Assembly (NCBI GenBank): GCA_041488095.1
Contig: JBGPOP010000018.1
Span: 1 to 64,000, forward strand
Source: DASYPQ01 sp041488095
Lineage (GTDB): Bacteria > Planctomycetota > UBA1135 > GCA-002686595
DNA: 64,000 nucleotides
Direction of reading: 5' to 3'
Positions 1 to 9,138 of this stretch are shown piece by piece. The notes beneath the pieces are model-generated. The model was given only the letters and a program-made list of their open reading frames with translations. It did no database searches and was not told where the DNA came from. How positions within the stretch are numbered: the stretch's first letter is position 1; every line of letters begins with the position of its first letter. The position numbers and the translations under genes were made by a program.

Positions 1-114
1 ACCCCTTCGAAGAGAACGCTCTGTCGTGTACCGTCGCACATGCGGGTGTGGGCTCCTCTCGCGGATTCGGCGTGTTTCCAAGCACCGAATCGGCAGGGCG
101 CAACGCACCCGCGC

Positions 115-1851
115 CTACTTCTCGTGAATCATCCGGGCTAGTCCCCCGGGTTCAAGCCACTGCGCGGGGACCCCACCTTGGGCGTTCTTGAGGTGGGTGA
201 GCAAGCATACGAGCTGCGTCACCTCGAGCAGCGTTCTTGGCGAGACGACGCCGCACACCGTGGCCGCGATTCCCACGGCGTGTACGGTGGCGTCGACCGC
301 CGTTCGGACTTGCGTGAGGTCGTTGCGCACCGCGTCGGCGAGGCGCGGGGAAGGCCCAGTGGGTCCGAGGGAACGCCATCGGCTCGTATGATGTTCCCGA
401 AATTCCATTGCTCGATCAGCGATCCGGCGCACCGCGTCCTGGATGCAACGCAGCCGATTAGCGTCGAGGCTGGAGACGTCGTGAACGACAATGTTCAGGC
501 GCAGGACATCGCCAATCGCTGCGACGCGCCCGTGGACGGCAAACACGGAGAGTCCCAGCGGCTGGCGAACCTCGTGGAGCGCTCGCACGATGGAGTTCAG
601 ATGGTCACGGCGCGCGACCAGCCGCTCGTACGGGAACTCTTGCAGGTCGGCGGGAGGCTGATCCAGTGCCGCGCGGAGCTGCGCGTACACCGATGTCTTC
701 CTGCCACGATCACTGTGGAGATCGAGACAGAACGCGCCCAGCCCGACTTCCGTAAGGCGTCGCTTGACGACGTCAAGGGCTGCGGTCTTCTCGCTTACGA
801 AGAGAACGCGCCGCCCCTCCGCGAGCAGCGTCGCGACGATGTTGGCGATGGTCTGGCTCTTCCCCGTACCAGGCGGTCCATGGATCACAAGGTTGGCACC
901 CGACCGTGCCAGTTCGATCGCCCGAAGCTGACTGAAGTCGGCATCTACGACCGTGTGTTGGTCGCGAACGTCAAGCAGGTCGTCAAGCTTCGCTCCTTGG
1001 AGTCCGACGTTGTCCTTCGGGATCGCGACCGCTCTGTCGACGGGTTCCTCGACTCGCGCATCTGCGTCGCCTGCAAGGCGACGGACGAGAGGATGGGTAA
1101 CGCCGGTCAAAGCCATCAGATCGAGATCTTCCCACATTGCGAGCTTCGAAAATGGAAAGGTCGCAACCACGATGGAGTTCTCAACTGACCAGTTTTCTCG
1201 GTCAGCGACGAGGCGTTCGACGGCTGCCAAGTACTCCGCGATCGTCTCATCGCCAAACTCCGGAAGCGTGATGCCCGCCGCTGTGGCGAGCTTGTGACGG
1301 AGCGTCGGGTTCACGACGGGGTCGTCGGACTCCTCGCCGACGAGTATGTACGGGTCCCGCGGTGACTCGCGTGTCAGGTCGCACGGGACGAGGAGGATCG
1401 GCGAGCACGCTGGCTCCTGGTCTTCGTCCACCCAGCGCAAGAATCCGAGCACGATGAACAAGACGTTGAGACCCTGCTCCTCCTGCCACACGCGGTTCCG
1501 CTTGCTAAGCCCGCCAAGTCGTTTCTGGAGTTCGAGCGGCGCTAGATCTGTGTTGAGATCGCCGGGGCGGACACGCACTTGCGGCTCAGGTGCCTCATGC
1601 TCGGTGTCCGATGGCACGTCGAAAAGCTCCCCGCTGCCCACGCGGGCGCGCTCAGCGTAAGCGAACGCCAAGCCGGATCGTGACGCAGCGAGCTGCTCGA
1701 GGAGAGCGTCCGCTTCAATGACCCGGAGCGCCACGCCGCGTTTGCCCATTGCGAAGTAGAGAAGTGCGTTGCGACGGTCGAGTTGAAGCAGCCGCGTCTG
1801 CCACTGGCGAACGGCTTCTATCACTGCCTGCTGCCGCGACTCGCTGCTCAT
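115..1851 (-). CDS. DUF4011-type SF1 helicase N-terminal part, shortened
   Basis: Resembles the N-terminal half of COG1112/DUF4011 superfamily 1 helicases. An N-terminal RLLxLDRRNxLLYF segment lies near residues 20-33 and a Walker A motif GPPGTGKS near residue 325, followed by the typical VLFVSEKTAALDVV strand. I chose the ATG at 1851 because GGAGG lies 8 bases upstream; a GTG lies 6 bases further up. The reading frame stops after 578 residues. Family members usually run well over 1000 residues and carry motif II (DExx) and motifs III-VI, none of which is visible here. A different frame stays open from the stop to the window edge, so a frameshift or a split gene is possible. Some COG1112 helicases belong to anti-phage systems, but no partner is visible here. 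Confidence 0.7.
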   Translation of the reverse strand: MSSESRQQAVIEAVRQWQTRLLQLDRRNALLYFAMGKRGVALRVIEADALLEQLAASRSGLAFAYAERARVGSGELFDVPSDTEHEAPEPQVRVRPGDLNTDLAPLELQKRLGGLSKRNRVWQEEQGLNVLFIVLGFLRWVDEDQEPACSPILLVPCDLTRESPRDPYILVGEESDDPVVNPTLRHKLATAAGITLPEFGDETIAEYLAAVERLVADRENWSVENSIVVATFPFSKLAMWEDLDLMALTGVTHPLVRRLAGDADARVEEPVDRAVAIPKDNVGLQGAKLDDLLDVRDQHTVVDADFSQLRAIELARSGANLVIHGPPGTGKSQTIANIVATLLAEGRRVLFVSEKTAALDVVKRRLTEVGLGAFCLDLHSDRGRKTSVYAQLRAALDQPPADLQEFPYERLVARRDHLNSIVRALHEVRQPLGLSVFAVHGRVAAIGDVLRLNIVVHDVSSLDANRLRCIQDAVRRIADRAMEFREHHTSRWRSLGPTGPSPRLADAVRNDLTQVRTAVDATVHAVGIAATVCGVVSPRTLLEVTQLVCLLTHLKNAQGGVPAQWLEPGGLARMIHEK

Positions 1852-2038
1852 AGGCACGACCTCCGTGTGCCACTGTTCCGAGCGGTGGTGAAAGTACCTC
1901 TCATGTCTACCGTGGGGGAGCCCATGGCAACCGCGTCGGCGAAGCCCTCCAGGGAGACTGACCCGAATCCTGACATCTGGGCGTGTGCTGTGTCACCACG
2001 CGCGTGACTGCTATTGGACAGATCTGCCACTACACGAA

Positions 2039-3121
2039 TCAACGGGTCATTGGATCCGGCCGCGCTTGTTCCCGCAACACTTCTCGGAGGTGCGGCTCGA
2101 GCCGCGCTCGGGTCCGGCGGTTGACCCATCCGACGAAGCTCACCGGCGTCTTCGCGTCCAGCGGGAAATCGAGAGCCGAGCCGTCGACCGCCGTGACCTC
2201 GCAGCCGGCCTCCTGCGCGCAGATCACCGCGCCGGCGATGTCGTAGGGCTTGCTGGTCAAGGTCGGCTGGCCGCGCCGATCGGCGAGCCACGCGCGCAGG
2301 TCGGCGATCATGCGGTAGCGGCCGAGCGCGAGCAGCGCGAGCTGGCCGCCGTTGCTGATGTACTGATCGTCCCAGCAGGCCCGCACGTCCGCGCCCTCGC
2401 GCTCGGCCAGGCGTGCGAAGAACGCGGCCTCGATCTTCGCGATCTCCGGGCGCAGGTCGGGCATGTACCTGAAGAAGGGGAAGTAGCCGTGGTCGACGCG
2501 GTCGTCCGTGCCGCTCTCGAGTCGGCGTTCGTCGAGGAGGCGCTCGTCGGCGAGGCCGCGCTCCTCGAACCAGCAGCCCTGACCGCGCGCCGCCGCGAGC
2601 CGCCGGTAGCGTGCGGCGCGCGAGTCGGGGATCTCCGAGAGAACGCCCGCGAGGAGATCCGAGAGCCGCGGCTCCCCGGTGCCCGGACCGGCGAGACCGA
2701 TCACGCTCCAGGCCGGCCGCAGATCGCTCATCAGCATGCGCGTGCCGTCGATCGGGTCGACCACGATCCGCGGGCCGCCGTGGTCGAAGCCGGGGAGCTC
2801 CAGCGCCTCGCCGCGCTTCCCCGGGCCCATGTGACGCCAGCCCGCGTCCTCGGTCAGGAGGGACAGCGGAGCCGACTTCGCCATCTCGCTCAGCCACTCG
2901 CTGAGGACCGCCTCCGCCGGCGCGTCGAGCCCGTACGTCACGTCGCCCGCGCCTCGACCGACGGGGCGCGCGAGCGCTTCCAGGGAGCCGGTCGAAACAG
3001 CCTCCATCAGAGTCGCGCGCGCGGCGCGGCGTATGAGATCGGAGAGGAGCACGAGGCGCGGAAGCCACGACCCGGCCAGGGCGGAACCGGCGCCGGGGTG
3101 ATCCGGGAGCAGCCCGCCCAT
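2039..3121 (-). CDS. inositol monophosphatase-family phosphatase
   Basis: A 360-residue protein of the Mg2+-dependent inositol monophosphatase / 3'-phosphoadenosine phosphatase fold. The metal-binding signature DPIDGTR is present, preceded by a conserved LLTEDAG acidic segment, and the C-terminal part carries a SKPYDIAG segment in place of the usual WDxAAG motif. The substrate cannot be told from sequence: inositol phosphate, fructose bisphosphate or PAP are all possible. The ATG at 3121 is 8 bases past the stop of the DUF2203 gene upstream, so the two are probably co-transcribed. A later internal ATG near 3007 is possible, but the intervening residues look like helical protein. Confidence 0.8.
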   Translation of the reverse strand: MGGLLPDHPGAGSALAGSWLPRLVLLSDLIRRAARATLMEAVSTGSLEALARPVGRGAGDVTYGLDAPAEAVLSEWLSEMAKSAPLSLLTEDAGWRHMGPGKRGEALELPGFDHGGPRIVVDPIDGTRMLMSDLRPAWSVIGLAGPGTGEPRLSDLLAGVLSEIPDSRAARYRRLAAARGQGCWFEERGLADERLLDERRLESGTDDRVDHGYFPFFRYMPDLRPEIAKIEAAFFARLAEREGADVRACWDDQYISNGGQLALLALGRYRMIADLRAWLADRRGQPTLTSKPYDIAGAVICAQEAGCEVTAVDGSALDFPLDAKTPVSFVGWVNRRTRARLEPHLREVLREQARPDPMTR

Positions 3122-3129
3122 GCTCGGGC

Positions 3130-3540
3130 TCACACCGGCTGTCGGTTGGAGAACCCCTGGTCGACGTGGTGCCAGTGCTCGACGTGAGTCTCGCCGCGCG
3201 TCCAGCACCAGAACACGAGGCGCCCTTCGCGCACACCGTAGAAGTCGACCAGCGGCGGGTCGACGCTCTTCACCTGCCCGCCCATGCGCGCGACCCTCTT
3301 CGTCAGCGCCTCGACCTCGTCCTCGGCCTGCTTCATCTCGGAGAGGTGCTGCTGCAGCTCGCCGTGGTCGGGGTTTCCCTTCTCGTGGACCTGGTGTCCC
3401 CAGATCAGCTCGAGCGCGTTGACGCGGATCGTGAGCATGCGCAGGCGCGAGCGGATGTCGTCCATCCGGCTGAAGCTGTTCTCGAGCCTGGGGATCAATG
3501 CGTCGACTTCGTCGACGGCGAAGACACGGGGGCCGGGCAT
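3130..3540 (-). CDS. DUF2203 family protein
   Basis: A 136-residue protein matching the DUF2203 pattern. An N-terminal FAVDEVDALIPRLE segment is followed by a long amphipathic helical region, the conserved GGQVKSVDPPLVDFYG motif near residues 87-103, and a tail with FCWTRGE-type residues (here FWCWTRGETHVEHWHH). The family is common in bacteria and has no established biochemical role. It is the first gene of a minus-strand pair with the phosphatase and is divergent from trxB, with 83 bases between the two starts. Confidence 0.85.
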   Translation of the reverse strand: MPGPRVFAVDEVDALIPRLENSFSRMDDIRSRLRMLTIRVNALELIWGHQVHEKGNPDHGELQQHLSEMKQAEDEVEALTKRVARMGGQVKSVDPPLVDFYGVREGRLVFWCWTRGETHVEHWHHVDQGFSNRQPV

Positions 3541-3623
3541 GTTGCGTGGAGGCGAGCGGGCCGGTGGAACGGGGGAAGAGAGAGCCTACACTGTCCGCCC
3601 CTCGACCCCAAACCGACCCCACC

Positions 3624-4562
3624 ATGACCCAGGTCCGAGACCTCCTCATCATCGGCTCCGGCCCGGCCGGTTACACGGCCGCCATCTACGCCGCGCGGGC
3701 GAACCTGAAGCCGCTGCTCTTCCAGGGGATGCAGCCCGGCGGGCAGCTCACGATCACGACCGACGTCGAGAACTACCCCGGTTATCCCGAGGGCGTGCTC
3801 GGGCCGAAGATGATGGAGGACTTCCAGAAGCAGGCCGAGCGATTCGGGACGGAGATCCGCTTCGAGGAGGTGATCGAGGTCGACTTCCGCAAGCGGCCGT
3901 TCACGGTGCGGACGGACTTCGACTCGTTCCAGGCCCGCGCGGTGATCCTCGCGACGGGCGCGAGCGCGAAGCTCCTCGGCTTGCCGAGCGAGACGGAGCT
4001 GATGGGGCACGGCGTGTCGGCCTGCGCGACGTGCGACGGGGCGTTCTTCAAGGAGAAGAAGGTGCTCGTCATCGGCGGGGGAGACACGGCGATGGAGGAG
4101 GCCAACTTCCTGACGCGCTTCGCGAGCCAGGTCACGATCGTCCACCGGAGGGAGGAGTTCCGCGCCAGCAAGATCATGCTCGAGCGCGCGCGGAAGAACC
4201 CGAAGATCGACTGGGCCGTGTACAAGACGGTGGCCGAGGTGCTGTCGCTCCCCGACAAGAAGAAGGTGCGCGGCGTGCGGATGAAGGACACGCGGAATGG
4301 GGAGGTGGCCGAGGTCGCGGTCGACGGCGTGTTCATCGCGATCGGGCACGAGCCGAACTCGAAGGTCTTCGCCGGGCAGATCGAGATGGACCCGCAGGGG
4401 TACGTCAAGGTGCAGAAGGGGACCTACACGTCGGTCGAGGGCGTGTTCGCCTGCGGCGACCTGATGGACAAGACCTACCGTCAGGCCGTGACCGCCGCCG
4501 GCACCGGCTGCATGGCCGCGATGGACGCCGAACGCTGGCTCGAAGCGCAGGGACACGGCTGA
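3624..4562 (+). CDS. trxB: thioredoxin reductase
   Basis: A 312-residue cytoplasmic flavoprotein that reduces thioredoxin with NADPH. The N-terminal FAD dinucleotide fold is IIGSGPAGYTAAIYAARA. The redox-active dithiol is CATC in the SACATCDGAFF segment. The second GxGxxx-type fold is VIGGGDTAMEEA, followed by an HRREEFRAS motif that contacts NADPH, and the C-terminal FAD motif is VFACGDLMDKTYRQAVTAAGTG. Length and motif order are those of the low-molecular-weight TrxB class. The ATG at 3624 begins directly with the conserved core; a longer in-frame extension to 3498 has no family support. Confidence 0.97.
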   Translation: MTQVRDLLIIGSGPAGYTAAIYAARANLKPLLFQGMQPGGQLTITTDVENYPGYPEGVLGPKMMEDFQKQAERFGTEIRFEEVIEVDFRKRPFTVRTDFDSFQARAVILATGASAKLLGLPSETELMGHGVSACATCDGAFFKEKKVLVIGGGDTAMEEANFLTRFASQVTIVHRREEFRASKIMLERARKNPKIDWAVYKTVAEVLSLPDKKKVRGVRMKDTRNGEVAEVAVDGVFIAIGHEPNSKVFAGQIEMDPQGYVKVQKGTYTSVEGVFACGDLMDKTYRQAVTAAGTGCMAAMDAERWLEAQGHG

Positions 4563-4595
4563 TCGCGAGGGTTGCCCTCGAAGTGGCCCCCGCGA

Positions 4596-5651
4596 ATGAG
4601 CGACGCAGAGCATTTCGAGACGACGATCAGACGGGGCCTCTCCCTCACGGCTGCGGAAGTGGCCGAGCTCGAAGCCAGACTGGGGCAGAATCCTGGCGAT
4701 CTGGACTCGCGCACCGCCCTGTTCGGGTACTGGCACCACCGGTGGATCGAGATCCGCGTCGGCAGGATCGAGGAGGACGAATCAACTGCCCGCGGCAAAC
4801 TGGCCGACCACGGGCTCTGGGTCGTCCAGAACCGTCCTGACTCGGACCTGGCAGCTTTCACCCGCTTCCACGTGAACCCCCACATGGAATTGGATCTGTG
4901 GGTCAGGCTGAAGCAACTGTGGGTTCAGCACGTCGAGCGCCGACCCGAAATGCCGGCGGTCCTGATCAACGCTGCGCTCTTTTTCTCGCACCAGGAACCT
5001 GAGCGCAGCGAAGCGCTCTTCCGGCGTGCGATCGAGCTGGCACCCTCCGATGCAAGCTGCCGGCGCAAGTTCGCCGACCATCTGCTCGGGCGCTGCACGT
5101 TGGTCGGCATCCAGTACAGCTCGCGGCCGAAGCAAGGACAGGCGCTGACGGCTGCGCTGGGCCGTGAGGCGCACGAGGTGCTCTCTCCGCTTCTCAGGAC
5201 GGCTTCGTCGGATGCCGCCAAGTTCGATCTAGCCGTGCTGTGCGCCAATGCCGCGATCGCAGCGGGAGACCTGGACCGTGCCGAGCAGTACGCTCACCAG
5301 TACGGCTCTCCCTCAGCAGGACCCGTCGGCGAGGATCCTCGCGTCCACGCGGTGCGCCGGCACCACGCACACACGATCCTCGGAGCGGTCGCTGTCCACC
5401 GGGGAGATCTCGACGTCGCCGTCCAGGAGCTCGCACTCTCGGCTTCGGCCCTTGAGGCCTGTGCTCCGGATCCTCAGCTGCCCTACATCAGTCTTGCCCG
5501 GGATCTGGTCTCCGCAGGGCGCAGGGAAGCAGTCATCGAGTTCCTCACTCGATGCGCTTCCCTCGGCTTCAGGAGAGCGGACCAGCTCGCGAGCTGGGCA
5601 GCGATCCTCAAGGCCGGCCATACGCCTGACGGCGAGTGGCTCTATGTCTGA
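4596..5651 (+). CDS. TPR-like helical repeat protein of unknown function
   Basis: A 351-residue acidic, helical, soluble protein. A pattern like NAALFFSHQEPERSEALFRRAIELAPSD around the middle fits a tetratricopeptide repeat, and a second helical pair follows near IAAGDLDRAEQYAHQYG. No signal peptide or membrane segment is visible. The N-terminus resembles TIGR02996-type leader regions of planctomycete and myxobacterial proteins (weak recall). I preferred the ATG at 4596 to a TTG 24 bases upstream. The gene starts 33 bases after trxB and is convergent with the pilin operon, with 15 bases between the stops. Function not recognised. Confidence 0.65.
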   Translation: MSDAEHFETTIRRGLSLTAAEVAELEARLGQNPGDLDSRTALFGYWHHRWIEIRVGRIEEDESTARGKLADHGLWVVQNRPDSDLAAFTRFHVNPHMELDLWVRLKQLWVQHVERRPEMPAVLINAALFFSHQEPERSEALFRRAIELAPSDASCRRKFADHLLGRCTLVGIQYSSRPKQGQALTAALGREAHEVLSPLLRTASSDAAKFDLAVLCANAAIAAGDLDRAEQYAHQYGSPSAGPVGEDPRVHAVRRHHAHTILGAVAVHRGDLDVAVQELALSASALEACAPDPQLPYISLARDLVSAGRREAVIEFLTRCASLGFRRADQLASWAAILKAGHTPDGEWLYV

Positions 5652-5666
5652 TTGGCCTGCGGAGCA

Positions 5667-8003
5667 TCACAGCGCCGCCGTCGGCCTCCACAGCGTCCTA
5701 TGGATCGCAACCTGGAACGGATTCCTCACGTTGAGCATCCCCTTCGTCCGCTCGTCATAATTCAACCGCAACCCCACCGAATACGGCGACCCCGGCACGT
5801 TGTCCCCTCCGCCCGGCGCCGACTTCCCTGGCGCGAGCAGCCCGAGATCCGCGCACACGAGCGAGCCGTTGACCACCAGCTTCCCGTCCATCCGGTCGTT
5901 CCTGTGCACGATGCCGAAGATCGCGTTGTTCGTGTAGTACAGCCCGTCGAGGCGCATCGGCTCGCCCACCGGACGCCCGGCCTTGAACGCCTCGATGGCG
6001 TGCTTCTGGAAGTCATCCGGCAGCCAGCCCCCCTGCGCCCCGACCGGCAGCACCGCCGCCCGCGCCGCTCCCGTCGTCGGATCGTAGAGCAGCGGATTCG
6101 AATGGTCGCCCGGGTCGATGATCGTCATGACGTTCGGATCCCAGCTCGTCGGGACCTCGTCGCCGAGCCATGTGCGCGTCGAAGGATCGAAGTACAGGTT
6201 GCCGAGGTTGTAGATCGGGACCTGGTCCCCCGGACCGAACTGGTAGTAGCGCGGGACGTAGCTCGCGATGTATCCGGGGTTCGGCACCGTCCACGTCGCC
6301 GGATTGTGCGGATCCTGCCCGTGTCCCGGCAGGAAAGGCTGCGTGTGCGCCCATTCCGTCCGGTTGAAGAGCGAGATCTCCGCCAGCGCGAAGTTCCACG
6401 ATCCCGAGGCGTCCCCGCTGACGATGTCGTACTGCCCCGGGTCGAAGATCGACGAGGGCCTGAGGTAGTCGCCGATGAGCATGTTCCCGCCCGCGGCGAG
6501 GCCCAGCGTGTTCGCCGTCCCGTCCTGGGCGACGCCGAACGTCGGCCCCCCGGTGGGCTGCCCGGGAGAATCCCCCGGCAGGTACGCGCGCCCGTCGAGA
6601 TAGCGCAGGTCGCCGGGCGCGTACACGTTTCCGCTGGCCACGATCGATCCGGTCCCCTTGATCCAGCCGTCGATCACCACGTCGCCGTCGATCGCGACCG
6701 TGCCCGTGATCACGATCGGGTTCGCCTGCGTCCCCGAGAGGATCACGTTCCCCGTCGTCACCGACGCGAGGCTCGCGCGGTTGCCGATGGTCAGCGCCCG
6801 GTTGTACTGGGTCTGGCTGTTGATGTGCACGCCCGGGTCGGCGACGTAGACGATCCCCGACGCGATGCTGCCGTCGGCGTCGTGGGCGACGGCAAGGAAC
6901 TCGCCCGGGTCGACGCGCCGATTGTTGGCGCCGATCGTGCTCGGCAGCCCGGTCGCCGGGTCGATCCCGCCATCGTCGGGGAAGGGCGGCGGGAACGTCG
7001 TCGGCAGCAGGCCGTCGGGCTGGTCCGCGTAGTTCGTCGGATAGTCGAGGTACAGGTTCTCGCCAGGTTGCGGCGGATTGCCGGCGGGATCGAAGTGCTG
7101 CGGCACCAGGTTCCCCGATGCGTCCTGCATCAGGTTCCCGTTGACGTCGAACTGGCACGACCGGGCCGTGTGCGTGTTCCAGCCGTTGTTGCTGATGGGC
7201 ACGCCGTGCTGATCGGTCGCCTGGCCGCGCACGTACAGCGTCCCGGCCAGCAGCGAGTCGGCGTTGAAGTCGTTGATCCCCGACCGGCTCCGGCTGCGCA
7301 GCATCAGGCTCTCCAGCGCGCCGACCTTGATCTTGTCGAAGGTGCCGTAGTGCGCGGGATCGAGGTCGTAGGCCCGCTTGGCCGAGTCGATGACCGCGTG
7401 GCAGAACACGCAGTTGACGTTCTTGGTCAGGATGCCGTAGTCGAAGCCGTCGAACGGCGCGGGCTCGACCGTGTAGACCTCCTGGAGGGCCCGCGTGGGG
7501 AGCGGGTGAATAAAGCCCGCTCCGCGGTTCGAGCTGGCGGCGACCGTGAGGTAGAGGCGCGTGGCCTCGCCCTCGTCGCGGCGCAGGGCGCGCAGGTTCT
7601 CCACGCGGACGCGGTCCATCTCGGGCCTGCCGGTGATCCCCGCGGGGAGGCCGACGTCCGCGATCAGGTCCGTTCCCGAGCCCGCCGGCGGCGGGCCGCC
7701 CGGCCCGGAGTCGGCCAGGCCGATGCTGTCGAGGTAGAGGCGGAAGGAATGCACGTCGCCCGCCGCGCCGCCCTGGGCCCGGAGATATCCCGACCACAGG
7801 TGCTGGGCGGCGAGGCTGCCCACGCTCTCGACCGCGCTCGTCAGCCGCAACTCATCGTCCTGCCCCGTGACCGCGCGCGATCCCTCGACGCCCACCGCGA
7901 GCATCGAGAGCAAGAGCATCGCCAGCGCCGAGATCAGGATCACCGCCGCCAGGAGCGCCGAACCGCGCTCCGCCGAATTCCCGCACACGCTTCTCGTTTT
8001 CAT
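5667..8003 (-). CDS. PilX-like large pilin-associated protein with one CxxCH motif
   Basis: A 778-residue protein. Residues about 8-45 form a GSALLAAVILISALAML hydrophobic helix of the PilX / minor pseudopilin type, and the rest is a large exported region. A CVFCH motif, the signature of covalent c-type heme attachment, lies near residue 190. The central part has an Asn/Gly/Val-rich ladder (ITGTVAIDGDVVIDGWIKG) suggesting a beta-solenoid, like the polymer-like domains attached to some PilX proteins. The ATG at 8003 sits directly before the hydrophobic helix. It is the last gene of a three-gene operon with two other prepilin-like genes and probably acts in a type IV pilus or type II secretion pseudopilus. 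The motor and prepilin peptidase are not in the window. Confidence 0.7.
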   Translation of the reverse strand: MKTRSVCGNSAERGSALLAAVILISALAMLLLSMLAVGVEGSRAVTGQDDELRLTSAVESVGSLAAQHLWSGYLRAQGGAAGDVHSFRLYLDSIGLADSGPGGPPPAGSGTDLIADVGLPAGITGRPEMDRVRVENLRALRRDEGEATRLYLTVAASSNRGAGFIHPLPTRALQEVYTVEPAPFDGFDYGILTKNVNCVFCHAVIDSAKRAYDLDPAHYGTFDKIKVGALESLMLRSRSRSGINDFNADSLLAGTLYVRGQATDQHGVPISNNGWNTHTARSCQFDVNGNLMQDASGNLVPQHFDPAGNPPQPGENLYLDYPTNYADQPDGLLPTTFPPPFPDDGGIDPATGLPSTIGANNRRVDPGEFLAVAHDADGSIASGIVYVADPGVHINSQTQYNRALTIGNRASLASVTTGNVILSGTQANPIVITGTVAIDGDVVIDGWIKGTGSIVASGNVYAPGDLRYLDGRAYLPGDSPGQPTGGPTFGVAQDGTANTLGLAAGGNMLIGDYLRPSSIFDPGQYDIVSGDASGSWNFALAEISLFNRTEWAHTQPFLPGHGQDPHNPATWTVPNPGYIASYVPRYYQFGPGDQVPIYNLGNLYFDPSTRTWLGDEVPTSWDPNVMTIIDPGDHSNPLLYDPTTGAARAAVLPVGAQGGWLPDDFQKHAIEAFKAGRPVGEPMRLDGLYYTNNAIFGIVHRNDRMDGKLVVNGSLVCADLGLLAPGKSAPGGGDNVPGSPYSVGLRLNYDERTKGMLNVRNPFQVAIHRTLWRPTAAL

Positions 8004-8081
8004 CCGTCCCCTCCGTCCCCGCATCCCCCGGGCCGGGGCCGCGCCCTCCACCGGGCGCCATCCCGCTCACCGCGAACGCCG

Positions 8082-9128
8082 TCAGGTCCCCACTTCGTTC
8101 CTCAGGAAGATCATCGACTCCACCTTGCGCACTGCGGGGACTTCCCCGGAGGAGCGGCCGAGCACGAAGAGGCGCACGTGAAGGCGCCGCCGGGCTGGCT
8201 CCCACAGGAAGATCGGATCGTCGAAGCCGTCGCCGTCGAGGTCGCCGCCGGTGTGGCAGCGCTCCTGGAGGATCACGGGCGGGCCCAGGCCGATGTCGTT
8301 GGCGGGGACGTTCGGATCGGCCGTGTTCCAGGTGTGCATGCGGATCTGGCCGACGTCGAACACGTCCGACTCGTCGCCGTCGTGGTTCAGGTCGGTGTGG
8401 ACGTCGGCCTCGGCCACGACGCCGCGCGGGGAGAACACGAGCGCCGCCCAGCCGGAGAGCGTCGGCCGGCTGCCGACGACGGCGCCCCAGCGGATGTTGC
8501 CGCCGTCGAGCACGTCGTTGCCACCGGAGGGATCGGTGGGAAGGCGGTAGGAGAAGCCGGTGCCGTCGCCGCGGAAGAAGACCGGACCCTCGGGCTCCCG
8601 TGCGCGGCCGTCGTAGGTGCTCGGCGGCGGACTGCCGGAGAGGGAGATCGCCTCGGCGAGCCCGGCCCAGAGGACCTCGGTGCCCTGGATGTGAGGATGC
8701 GGCTGGGTGCACTGCGCCCCGCGACCGAGGGTCTGGAAGCTCGTCCCGCCCGCGGTGAGCGCCGCGTAGAGCACGCGCTCGACGCTGTTGGTGCCGCGGT
8801 CGACGAGGAGGATCCCCTGATCGGGGAAGCCGAGCGTCGTGTCGACCGCGATCTGCGATGTGTCCGTCGCGCTGAGGGCGGCGGAGGTGATCGCGTGCGG
8901 GCTCTCGCCGCGCGCGTCGGAGAGCTGGCGCACGAGCGCGTTCAGCATCTGCTGGGCGTGGGTCTCGGCGACGCCGATCGCGACGGTCGAGCGCGAGAGG
9001 CGGTTGTCGCGGACGACGACGCCGAAGCCGATGAGCAGGACCAGGCCGAGGATCGTCGCGACGATCGTGATCTCGACCAGGGTCATGCCCGCGCTCCTTG
9101 CGCCGCCGCTCTCCTGTTGCTTCCGCAT
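8082..9128 (-). CDS. type IV pilin-like protein, prepilin N-terminus
   Basis: A 348-residue protein with a prepilin-type N-terminus. A short basic leader ends at Gly, followed by MTLVEITIVATILGLVLLIGF with the conserved Glu at +5 of the processed form. The C-terminal globular region includes DLDGDGFDDPIF and DLNHDGDESDVF acidic stretches that look like Ca2+-binding loops. It is longer than a major pilin (about 150 residues), so a minor pilin or GspJ/PilW-like role is more likely. It sits 10 bases downstream of another pilin-like gene and 78 bases upstream of the PilX-like gene, all on the minus strand. Confidence 0.8.
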   Translation of the reverse strand: MRKQQESGGARSAGMTLVEITIVATILGLVLLIGFGVVVRDNRLSRSTVAIGVAETHAQQMLNALVRQLSDARGESPHAITSAALSATDTSQIAVDTTLGFPDQGILLVDRGTNSVERVLYAALTAGGTSFQTLGRGAQCTQPHPHIQGTEVLWAGLAEAISLSGSPPPSTYDGRAREPEGPVFFRGDGTGFSYRLPTDPSGGNDVLDGGNIRWGAVVGSRPTLSGWAALVFSPRGVVAEADVHTDLNHDGDESDVFDVGQIRMHTWNTADPNVPANDIGLGPPVILQERCHTGGDLDGDGFDDPIFLWEPARRRLHVRLFVLGRSSGEVPAVRKVESMIFLRNEVGT

Positions 9129-9138
9129 CGCCGCCTCC

